Below are positions 34,249-41,631 of a stretch of 64,000 bases of DNA, piece by piece (the first letter of the stretch is position 1; the number at the start of each line of letters is the position of its first letter). The notes under the pieces were generated by a model. It did no database searches. It saw nothing but the letters and a program-made list of their open reading frames with translations, and was not told the origin of the DNA. Origin of the DNA: JALYTZ01 sp036559125 (lineage in GTDB: Bacteria; Vulcanimicrobiota; Vulcanimicrobiia; Vulcanimicrobiales; Vulcanimicrobiaceae); contig DATBTT010000053.1 in NCBI GenBank assembly GCA_036559125.1, positions 62,001 through 126,000 of the forward strand, given 5' to 3'. The translations under genes and the position numbers were made by a program.

Positions 34249-35372
34249 TGCGCCGGCCCGGAGGCACGCCTCTGCGCTTCACGATTCTGGACCGGTACCT
34301 GCTCTCCGAGCTCGCCGGCCCGTTTTTGTTCGCGCTGTCGGCCTTCGTGCTCATCTTCGCGGCCGCGCAGATTCTCGCGATCGGCCGCGCGGTCTCCGAC
34401 GCGCACGCGCCGCTGATCGCCGCGGTGGAAGTCTTTCTGTGGCAACTACCCTACATCGTCGTCGAGGTGATCCCGATGGCGATGTTGCTGGGCACGCTGT
34501 TGGCCATGCAGCGGCTTTCGGGCGAGAGCGAAATAACCGCGATGAATGCCGGCGGGATTACGTTTGCGCGTATAATCGCGCCGCTGCTGGCGGCGGGGTT
34601 GCTCCTGTCGCTCGTGACGCTGGTCCTGCAAGAGGGCGTGGTACCCTACGCCAACGATCGCGTCACCGAGATTCAGAACATCGTCATCAACCACACGAGC
34701 GTTTTCGGCCAGGACCTCACGGTGCGCGCTCCGCTGCCCAACAACGCCGGTTTTCAAGAAACCATCGCGCAAGGGGTCGAGCAGCATTCGCAGGCGCTCT
34801 TAAACGTCACCATCGTTCAGTACGACGCCCAGAATCATCCAACGCGCGTGCTCTTTGCCGACCGCGCGGAATTCGCTGCGAATCGCTGGACACTTCAGAA
34901 CGTCAGCGCGTATGCTTTCGCAAAGGACGGCACCGTAACCGTCGAGCCCGACACGCCGCAGTTGCAGGTCGATATCGGCGAAAGGCCAACCGATATCATC
35001 AAGCGCGTGGCGCAGGACAATCCCAACGCGATGAGCCGCTCTACCATTGCCGATATCGTCCGCTCCGGGCAGCTCACGCCGTCGGAATACAAGAAATACG
35101 TCACGACGTATTGGCAGAAGTTGGCCCAGCCGTTCGCGTGTTTCGTTTTCACGCTCGTCGCCGTGCCCTTCGGTATTCGGTCGGTTCGCGGCGGCGGGAG
35201 TACGTCGATCGGCTTCGGTCTCGCGTTGTTGATCATTTTCATTTACTACATCGTGCTAACGATATTCTCGTACGTCGGGGAGGCGCTCGTGCCGATAGCC
35301 GCGCTCGTCGCGTGGATGCCGAACATCATCTTCACCGCGATCGGTCTGCGCCGCTTGCAGAAAGCGGCTTGA
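34248..35372 (+). CDS. LPS export permease LptF/LptG (YjgP/YjgQ family)
   Basis: A 374-residue permease with six predicted transmembrane helices. Three are near the N-terminus (ELAGPFLFALSAFVLIFAAA and two more, with VEVIPMAMLLGTLLAMQRLSGESE), then a periplasmic jellyroll, then three at the C-terminus. QPFACFVFTLVAVPFGIRSVR is the LptF/G signature before the last helices. LptF and LptG are usually separate genes; only one is here, so either a homodimer forms or the partner is elsewhere. Confidence 0.93.
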   Translation: MRRPGGTPLRFTILDRYLLSELAGPFLFALSAFVLIFAAAQILAIGRAVSDAHAPLIAAVEVFLWQLPYIVVEVIPMAMLLGTLLAMQRLSGESEITAMNAGGITFARIIAPLLAAGLLLSLVTLVLQEGVVPYANDRVTEIQNIVINHTSVFGQDLTVRAPLPNNAGFQETIAQGVEQHSQALLNVTIVQYDAQNHPTRVLFADRAEFAANRWTLQNVSAYAFAKDGTVTVEPDTPQLQVDIGERPTDIIKRVAQDNPNAMSRSTIADIVRSGQLTPSEYKKYVTTYWQKLAQPFACFVFTLVAVPFGIRSVRGGGSTSIGFGLALLIIFIYYIVLTIFSYVGEALVPIAALVAWMPNIIFTAIGLRRLQKAA

Positions 35373-35378
35373 AGCTCG

Positions 35379-36317
35379 ATGAGCGTTGCCGATTTCTTTC
35401 GCGGCGTCGGACTCGTGCTCTTCATCGTAGCGTTGGCGGGCGCGATTGCGTACGTCGGCGACCGGGTCGGGCATCAGGTAGGTCGCAAGCGCCTCACGCT
35501 CTTCAACATACGCCCCCGTTACACGTCGACCATCATCGCGGTCGGGACGGGCATGATCATCGCGCTCGTCGTCACTCTCGCAGCCATTTTTGCAAATCAA
35601 GAAGTCAAGCTCGCGTTCTTTCATTTAAACGCGATCAATCAGCAGATTCAATCCCTGCAAGCCCGCGCGCACGAACTCGAAAACAAGGTCAACAATAGCC
35701 GCGTCGTTGCCACGACCGACACCCTGATGTGGCCGGCGATCGCGCGCATACCGCAAAACACGACGCCCGCGAAGCGCACGCAGATCGTGCAGCAGTATTA
35801 TAAGGACACCGTGCATGCGGTAGATCAAACCTGGACGAAGTTCGGACTCAAACCGTACAAGCCGCCGAGCGATATCGATCGAAAACTCGAAGAGCTTGCG
35901 AACGGTGCCAAGACGCAGGCCGCCCTCGCGCAGAGCGACGTGCTGTTGCTCACGACCGCCGGCCAAAACCTGTACGAAAAAGATCGCATTCAATTCGAGA
36001 TCAACGGCGTTTTGGACAAGTTGGTCTACCGCGCCGGCGAGCCGATCGCCCAACTCACGATTGCGGCGAACAAGAACTTCAACATCAACGCCGCTTACCA
36101 GCAGCTCTTCCTCGACGTTCAGCGCGAGGCCAATCGCCGCGGGCTTCCGCAATACTTCGAAACGATCACGTCGGTGCGTTCGCTGCAGGTTCCCGCGCGG
36201 ATGCAGCGCACGGTGAGCCAGGGCAGCGGGACCTACGTGCTGACCGCGTTTGCCGGCGCCGATATCTACCCCAGCACGGGCATCTCGATCGTCGTAACGT
36301 TGGCCAAATCGCCGTGA
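35379..36317 (+). CDS. DUF3084 family membrane protein
   Basis: A 312-residue protein with two N-terminal transmembrane helices (VGLVLFIVALAGAIAYVGDR, and TIIAVGTGMIIALVVTLAAI). Between them is GRKRLTLFNIRPRYTST, the DUF3084 signature. A short coiled coil (LNAINQQIQSLQARAHELE) and a soluble C-terminal domain of unknown fold follow. Members are common in cyanobacteria, Deinococcus and related diderms; no function is known to me. Its position at the end of the Lpt run suggests an envelope role. It overlaps yqgF by four bases. Confidence 0.82.
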   Translation: MSVADFFRGVGLVLFIVALAGAIAYVGDRVGHQVGRKRLTLFNIRPRYTSTIIAVGTGMIIALVVTLAAIFANQEVKLAFFHLNAINQQIQSLQARAHELENKVNNSRVVATTDTLMWPAIARIPQNTTPAKRTQIVQQYYKDTVHAVDQTWTKFGLKPYKPPSDIDRKLEELANGAKTQAALAQSDVLLLTTAGQNLYEKDRIQFEINGVLDKLVYRAGEPIAQLTIAANKNFNINAAYQQLFLDVQREANRRGLPQYFETITSVRSLQVPARMQRTVSQGSGTYVLTAFAGADIYPSTGISIVVTLAKSP

Positions 36318-36730
36318 GCGGCGCGATGGTGCTTGGGGTCGATCCCGGAACCCGTAAAGCGGGATACGCCATTGCCGATTCCACGGGGCGGGCGCTCGAA
36401 CTGGGCATCGAGCCGGTCGAGACCCTCCTCGAACGTCTGCGCCAGCTCGCGGGCACGCACTCGATAATCGCGGTGGCCCTAGGGCGGGGCACCAACGCCT
36501 TGCCCGTTCGCGACCAGATCCGGTCGCTTGGCCTGCCGGTCCACCTCATCGACGAGTCGGAAACGACCTTGCAGGCGCGCGGTCTCTACTTTGCGGACCA
36601 TCCGCCGCGGGGTTGGCGGCGCCTCATTCCGCTGGGCCTGCAGCTCCCGCCGCGGCCGATCGACGACTATGCTGCCCTCTTGATAGCGCGCCGCTTCATC
36701 GAACGGGGGGCGAGCGCCCCCGCGTCGTAA
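36314..36730 (+). CDS. YqgF/RuvX-like RNase H-fold nuclease
   Basis: A 138-residue protein opening VLGVDPGTRKAGYAIAD, the catalytic Asp motif of the RuvC/YqgF RNase H-like fold. It also carries PVHLIDESETTLQARGLYF and PIDDYAALLIARRFIE, where the second and third acidic residues sit. YqgF processes the 5' end of pre-16S rRNA in E. coli. This copy lacks some of the canonical sequence, so it may belong to a lineage-specific subfamily. The start is a GTG (36314) inside the end of the DUF3084 gene. Confidence 0.8.
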   Translation: MSGAMVLGVDPGTRKAGYAIADSTGRALELGIEPVETLLERLRQLAGTHSIIAVALGRGTNALPVRDQIRSLGLPVHLIDESETTLQARGLYFADHPPRGWRRLIPLGLQLPPRPIDDYAALLIARRFIERGASAPAS

Positions 36731-36742
36731 CTATATCGTCCG

Positions 36743-36782
36743 CTTCTAGTAGCCGATACTAGAAGATGCCCGCTTTTGCGGG
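36743..36782 (+). promoter_or_regulatory. Two adjacent perfect hairpins just before the 36793 start
   Basis: CTTCTAGTA at 36743-36751 and TACTAGAAG at 36757-36765 form a perfect nine-base stem with a five-base loop. CCCGC and GCGGG at 36769-36782 form a second perfect five-base stem with a TTTT loop. The GGAGAGG ribosome site and ATG follow within a few bases. They could terminate the envelope operon, act as a 5' UTR structure, or be a dispersed repeat of the CCCGC-TTTT-GCGGG type. I cannot tell which. Confidence 0.55.
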
Positions 36783-36792
36783 TAGGAGAGGA

Positions 36793-38052
36793 ATGATGAT
36801 TCGCTTCGCTCGCTTTGCCTTAGCCGCAGCGCTCGTTGTAGCGCTGTGCTTCGGCGCGCGGGCGTTTGCTGCGTTCCCTCCGACCGCGCACCTCTCGTAT
36901 AATCGCGTGTTCGATCGGACGAACGCATCGTTTTTGCGAGCCGCGGTCGCGATGTTGCCGTCGACGAATCTGATTAGCGACAGCGCCTTCGGCATCGACG
37001 TCGAACTCCCGATCTTTATGCGCACGTCGGCGACCAAAGCGCTCTACGACGGAAGCGGTGCGGTTCGTTTGGCCGAGAATCTGCAGCGATTGAACGTGAG
37101 CGCGGTCGACGAAACGCCGTGGGTTACCGGACTGACGTTCCGTATGCACGGCGCGAAAATCCAGATGCAGTATCAAACCGTCGATGCCGCCAGCACGGCC
37201 CCAAGCCGCGCCGCTGCGCGCGTCGCGATGCCGCCGGTCGTTCCGAACGAGTTCGCATCGTTAAACGTCGCCGGGTACGCGCCCTCGTTCTCATACTCAT
37301 CGCAGGCACCGTTCTCAACCGCGACGCCGGGAAATTTCTATGCGCCGTTCTCCACCGCGCCCCAAGCGATCGCGCAACGGCTGACGTTGCCCGTTCGCAT
37401 CGGACCCGTGCGCTTGTCGAATACGCTCGAAGAATCCGCGCTGCCCAATCGCTCGGCGAGTTCGTTCGACGCGATGAGCCAATGCGGCACCGCCGATCCT
37501 AACGGGGCATGCGCGGCCTTGCATCAGCAAGATAACCGGTTAGCCGCCGGCACGTCGTTCAACGTGCGCGCCGGAGCGCGCCGCGTCAACCTCAACGTAA
37601 CCGGCTCGGTCGAACGGCAATCGCTTCCGGACGACACGTCGTTCCCGTATCTTCCGCTCGACCCGCAAGCTCCGCAGGCTTCCACCCAGGCGGCGCCGCT
37701 GGGCGGCGGTAGCGCGATCTCCTATCCCAATCTCGTCGACGTTACCAAACACGGGCTAAATGCGAATCTCGCCGTGCCGGTGGCCAATCACCTTACCGTA
37801 AATCTCGGTTACGATACGCAGCACTTTCAGGGCGGGTACAACGCCGCAACGTCGACCGGAAACGCGTCCACGCTGATACCCGGCATCGACGCGCGCAAGG
37901 ATACCTATCTCGGCAACATCACCTATCAATTGCCGCACACGAATAGCGCGATCACGTTCTCGGCGCGCCAATATCGCTATCAAGATAATTTCGTCCCGAA
38001 CCTCAACCTCACGCAGACCCGCGCCGACGTCAATTTCACGGTGAAATTCTGA
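36793..38052 (+). CDS. Putative outer-membrane or secreted protein, function unknown
   Basis: About 419 residues from ATG 36793 (ATG 36796 is equally possible) after GGAGAGG. A signal peptide ends ARAFA|AFPP near residue 28. The rest is rich in Ala, Ser, Thr, Asn and Pro. The last third has alternating patterns (NLGYDTQHFQ, ITYQLPHTNSAITFSARQYR) and the final residue is Phe (VNFTVKF), as in outer-membrane barrels. I do not recognise a family. It is followed by a TPR-type gene with an overlapping start. Confidence 0.55.
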   Translation: MMIRFARFALAAALVVALCFGARAFAAFPPTAHLSYNRVFDRTNASFLRAAVAMLPSTNLISDSAFGIDVELPIFMRTSATKALYDGSGAVRLAENLQRLNVSAVDETPWVTGLTFRMHGAKIQMQYQTVDAASTAPSRAAARVAMPPVVPNEFASLNVAGYAPSFSYSSQAPFSTATPGNFYAPFSTAPQAIAQRLTLPVRIGPVRLSNTLEESALPNRSASSFDAMSQCGTADPNGACAALHQQDNRLAAGTSFNVRAGARRVNLNVTGSVERQSLPDDTSFPYLPLDPQAPQASTQAAPLGGGSAISYPNLVDVTKHGLNANLAVPVANHLTVNLGYDTQHFQGGYNAATSTGNASTLIPGIDARKDTYLGNITYQLPHTNSAITFSARQYRYQDNFVPNLNLTQTRADVNFTVKF

Positions 38053-38924
38053 CCGAAGCCCGCCGCGTCGCGTTCGTCCACGGAATCCTGGCAGCCATCG
38101 TCCTCGCACTCGTCATCGGACTGGCAACCGTGCAATTCGCATCGGATGCAATTTTCGCGCGCGCCGGAGCGCCGGCTTCGTTGCCGGCGCATCTTCCTGC
38201 CGCTACCGGCGTGCGCATCTATCTCGTCATCGAGCGCATCGCGCCGGCGGCGTACGTCGAAGGCATGCTTGCGCGCGCGGCCTTCGCGCGCGGCGCTCTC
38301 GACGAATCGAAACGCCACGCGTTGCGGCTGCCTCCCTCCGGCTTGCGCGACGAATTTCTGGGACGCATCGCGCAGGCGCGTGGCGAAGAATCGGCGGCCC
38401 AGGCGTATTTTCTTGCGGGTGGCGACTTCTTTGCCATTCAAGACGACGTCGATCGTCTGGCGCGCCGCGATCCAGCCGCCGCATACGAACTCGAACATAC
38501 GTTGAAAAATCGGCTACAGGCCTTGACCACACACCCCGACGCCGTGGCGGAATCGTATTGGCATTTAGGGCAGATCGCGACGATGCGATCGTGGCGCTAT
38601 GCGCTCGGATCGCAACCGCGGCGGCACTGGGTTGAGGTCGGCATGCGCGATTACCGGCACGCAATTGCTCTGGCCCCGTTGGCGGAGCGGTATCTTCTCG
38701 CGGCGGGCGCGCAAGCGCTGGAATTGCACGACCTTACCGGTGCGCGGCAATTCTACGCTCGAGCGATCGACGTGAATCCGGCCAGCGCCGATGCCTTTGC
38801 GGGGCTGGGCGTCGTTGCGTTGCGCTCGGGAGATCGCGCCGGGGCAGTACGTTACGCGGCGCGAAGCCGCTCGATCGACCCCGCGTCGGCCCTATTGCAG
38901 TCCTTGCAAATCGACCTGAAGTGA
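38049..38924 (+). CDS. Membrane-anchored TPR-like protein
   Basis: The first usual start codon is GTG 38130. The same frame continues upstream through TEARRVAFVHGILAAIVLAL, which would give a transmembrane anchor and can begin at CTG 38049, overlapping the previous stop. With it the protein has 291 residues. Two or three tetratricopeptide-like units lie near the C-terminus (GARQFYARAIDVNPASADAF, GDRAGAVRYAARSRSIDPAS). Both the start and the role are uncertain. TPR domains bind other proteins; the neighbours are a putative outer-membrane protein and a glycosyltransferase. Confidence 0.6.
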   Translation: MTEARRVAFVHGILAAIVLALVIGLATVQFASDAIFARAGAPASLPAHLPAATGVRIYLVIERIAPAAYVEGMLARAAFARGALDESKRHALRLPPSGLRDEFLGRIAQARGEESAAQAYFLAGGDFFAIQDDVDRLARRDPAAAYELEHTLKNRLQALTTHPDAVAESYWHLGQIATMRSWRYALGSQPRRHWVEVGMRDYRHAIALAPLAERYLLAAGAQALELHDLTGARQFYARAIDVNPASADAFAGLGVVALRSGDRAGAVRYAARSRSIDPASALLQSLQIDLK

Positions 38925-39946
38925 TCGTTGCGATCGACGGTCAACTCGCCGTCGGTACCGCGACCGGAATCGGGGAGTACGCGCGCGGGCTGGTCGACGC
39001 GTTGCGCGTCGCGGGCGTCGACGTGCGCGAGCTTGCCGAACCGGCGCTCGATCCGTGGCGGTTCGATCGGCGCCTGCTCTGGGATCAGGTACTCTTGCCG
39101 ATGCGAGCGTGCGCGAGCGGCGCGCAGTTGTTGCATTGCACGTCGGGTACGATGCCGCTTCTACGTACCTTACCCACGATCGTTACCGTGCACGACGTCG
39201 CGTGGCTCAAAGTGCAGGCACACGCAAAGGCCTACGCGCGTTGGTATTTTGGCCCGTTCTCGCTGAAACGGTATCGCGGCGCTCGGGCGATTGCCGTCGA
39301 TTCGAATTTCTCGCGCGACGAGCTTCTCGGCGTGCTCGACGTAGCTCCGGAGCGCGTGCACGTGGTCTATCCGGGGGTTGCCGCTGACTTTGCCGGAGTG
39401 CGCCGCATCCCCGGTGGCGACGAGCCGATCGTACTGGTTCCGGGCACCGTCGAGCGGCGTAAAAATTTGGAAGTAGTGATTCGGTCGCTGCCGTTGCTCA
39501 AGAAGGTGCGCGTCGTTTCCGTCGGTCCGGCGACTCCGTACGCGCGCGAGTGCACGGCGCTCGCGGATTCGCTCGGCGTAGGCGAACGCGTGGAGTTCCG
39601 CGGCTACGTTACGCGCGGCGAACTGCTCGATTTGTACGCGCGGTGTGCCGTCGTGGCCGTCCCGTCGCGCTACGAAGGATTCGGATACGCGGCGGCTCAG
39701 GCACTCTGCGCGGGCGCGCCGCTCGTCGTTTCCGATCGCAGCTCGTTGCCCGAAATTGCCGGCGGCGACGCGCGCGTCGTGCCTGCCGATGACCCCGCGG
39801 CATGGGCACGCGAGCTCGAAGGATGCGTCGCCGATTCGCACGCCGGCGCGAACGCGTCTGCCGCGCGTGAAAAGGCGATCGCGCGTTTCGCATGGTCCGC
39901 AACGGTCGCCGCGATGTGCCGCATATACGACGCAGCGTCCCGCTAG
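38921..39946 (+). CDS. Glycosyltransferase, GT4 family
   Basis: A 341-residue GT-B glycosyltransferase. The N-terminal domain begins MIVAIDGQLAVGTATGIGEY and has LPTIVTVHDVAWL. The C-terminal domain has LVPGTVERRKNLEVVIRSL and the donor-binding signature VPSRYEGFGYAAAQALCAG with the E-x7-E pattern. GT4 enzymes move a sugar from a nucleotide-activated donor to glycan or lipid acceptors. The GTG start overlaps the TPR stop by four bases. The substrate is unknown; LPS or exopolysaccharide is plausible from context. Confidence 0.85.
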   Translation: MIVAIDGQLAVGTATGIGEYARGLVDALRVAGVDVRELAEPALDPWRFDRRLLWDQVLLPMRACASGAQLLHCTSGTMPLLRTLPTIVTVHDVAWLKVQAHAKAYARWYFGPFSLKRYRGARAIAVDSNFSRDELLGVLDVAPERVHVVYPGVAADFAGVRRIPGGDEPIVLVPGTVERRKNLEVVIRSLPLLKKVRVVSVGPATPYARECTALADSLGVGERVEFRGYVTRGELLDLYARCAVVAVPSRYEGFGYAAAQALCAGAPLVVSDRSSLPEIAGGDARVVPADDPAAWARELEGCVADSHAGANASAAREKAIARFAWSATVAAMCRIYDAASR

Positions 39947-41625
39947 TAGATGGGAGAACCCGGGGCGCCGGGAGCTACGCTTCCGTCGTCGGGTGCGAAA
40001 ATCAATTGGAGCGGTAGGCTCGAGCCGCTATCGGGAATCGTGACGATCGTTACGCGAACGAACCCCTTGGCGGGCACAACGTATTGGCGGATTTTATAGC
40101 GCGAGAACGGGGGCGTCGCGTGCGATTGAATGAGCACGCCGTCGATGAGATAGGTGCCCGTCGCGCGGCCCCCTCGAGGACTCTCGTAAATTGCTATCGG
40201 TTGCGGATGCGACGTCGGATTCTGCACTTTGATGACGAAGGATTGACTGACGCCGTAATCGCCGGAAAGTGCCTCGCCCGCCAGCAAGTTCGGCAACGGA
40301 ATCTGCCCGACGGAGAGCGCCAAGTAGGGATCGGTCGTGTTCCATAAGGTGCTGTAGTGAAACTCCGGGATCGCGTATCTTCCGCGCGCGTGTGCGCGGG
40401 CGCCCACGAGCAACATCGACGATGTGAGCGGTGCGTCCGGCGATTGCGTCGCGTCCTGCGCGAAAAGGGTCAGGTGCACGACGCTGCCGTTGAGCACGCG
40501 CAATTGCAGCGTGCTGCTCACGATGTTGCCGGGCGGCAAACTTTGATCGACGAGATTGAGCGACCCGCTGCCGGGAATTTCGATGATGCGCCCCTCGTTT
40601 TGCACCAAATGGACGAGAAAGCGTTTGGTCGAGGTGTGCCCGACTTCCATCTCGTTGGATCCCGGGCCGCCGTCGCCGCCGATGAATTGCACGAGCGCGG
40701 GTTCGCGCGAGGCATTCTCGGCGCGCAACACGATCCTGCGCGCCGGTTGTCCCGCGGGGTTGTAATGAAAGAACAGAAAACGCGACGGCCGCTCCGCTTT
40801 GAGATCCGCGGCGAAGAGCACGCCGTCTTCAGTGAGCGTTTCGGGATAGTCGCTTACCAGCAGGGAGTCCGGCTGGATCTTTGGCGCGGCTTGATTCTCG
40901 ACGCGCACGTGCGTGGTTCCATCGACGCTGATGTAATCGTTGCCTTGAACGAGCACGGGTACGTCGATCGTCGCGACGTCGTCTTGCGCGAGGGGCGCGT
41001 TGTAGGGGATGCTGTCGGTCGCAAGGACGATTTGCGCGCCGGGCCGCGCTCGAGCCGCAGCACGCGCCGCTTGCGCGGCGACTTCGCGCACGAAGTCTTG
41101 ATCGGCGGGATCGCCGGTAATGCGTACGGTCGTCGCGTCGGCGACGCTGCCGGCGTCGTACGCGACGTGAATCGGGACGGTCGCCGTGATTCCGCGCCGG
41201 TCGACGATCGTGAGCGTCGTCGAGCCGGGTGCGAGCCCGGTCAAGATGACCGTCTGTGCGTCTTGATCGATTCTGATCGCGACGACTTTCGCATCCGCGA
41301 CCGTGGCCGAAATCGGGCCGAGCGCCGATCCGACGCGCAGCGTCTGATCGAAACCAACCGCGACCTGCGCGGAGGCCGGATCGACCACGATCGGCGGCGG
41401 CGTCGGAGTCGGCGTGGGCAGCGGCGTAACGCTGGGAGCAACGCTCGGCGCGAAGCTCGGATAAGGGCTCGGCTGGACGCTCGCTTGCGGACCGGGACTA
41501 GGCGTTACCGGTACGTTGGTCGCGATCGGAGCCGGTGGATTGACCTGCGCGGCGGGCGTTATGCCGGCAAACGCAAGAAGACATCCGGCCGCACTCAAAA
41601 CGGTCAGAAACGAAGCTACCTGCAC
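39943..41625 (-). CDS. Large secreted protein with a pilus/secretin N-terminal-like domain
   Basis: A 560-residue protein with an N-terminal signal (SFLTVLSAAGCLLAFAGITP), then a Pro/Ser/Thr-rich stretch (about residues 30-75). The segment VGFDQTLRVGSALGPISATV, leading to ILTGLAPGSTTLTIVDRRG, resembles the small beta domain at the N-terminus of T2SS/T3SS pilus-secretin subunits. Several beta-rich segments of no family I recognise follow. It ends six bases from recQ and on the same strand, so the two may be co-transcribed. It overlaps the glycosyltransferase end by four bases in convergent orientation. The function is unknown. Confidence 0.6.
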   Translation of the reverse strand: MQVASFLTVLSAAGCLLAFAGITPAAQVNPPAPIATNVPVTPSPGPQASVQPSPYPSFAPSVAPSVTPLPTPTPTPPPIVVDPASAQVAVGFDQTLRVGSALGPISATVADAKVVAIRIDQDAQTVILTGLAPGSTTLTIVDRRGITATVPIHVAYDAGSVADATTVRITGDPADQDFVREVAAQAARAAARARPGAQIVLATDSIPYNAPLAQDDVATIDVPVLVQGNDYISVDGTTHVRVENQAAPKIQPDSLLVSDYPETLTEDGVLFAADLKAERPSRFLFFHYNPAGQPARRIVLRAENASREPALVQFIGGDGGPGSNEMEVGHTSTKRFLVHLVQNEGRIIEIPGSGSLNLVDQSLPPGNIVSSTLQLRVLNGSVVHLTLFAQDATQSPDAPLTSSMLLVGARAHARGRYAIPEFHYSTLWNTTDPYLALSVGQIPLPNLLAGEALSGDYGVSQSFVIKVQNPTSHPQPIAIYESPRGGRATGTYLIDGVLIQSHATPPFSRYKIRQYVVPAKGFVRVTIVTIPDSGSSLPLQLIFAPDDGSVAPGAPGSPIY

Positions 41626-41631
41626 GGACGG

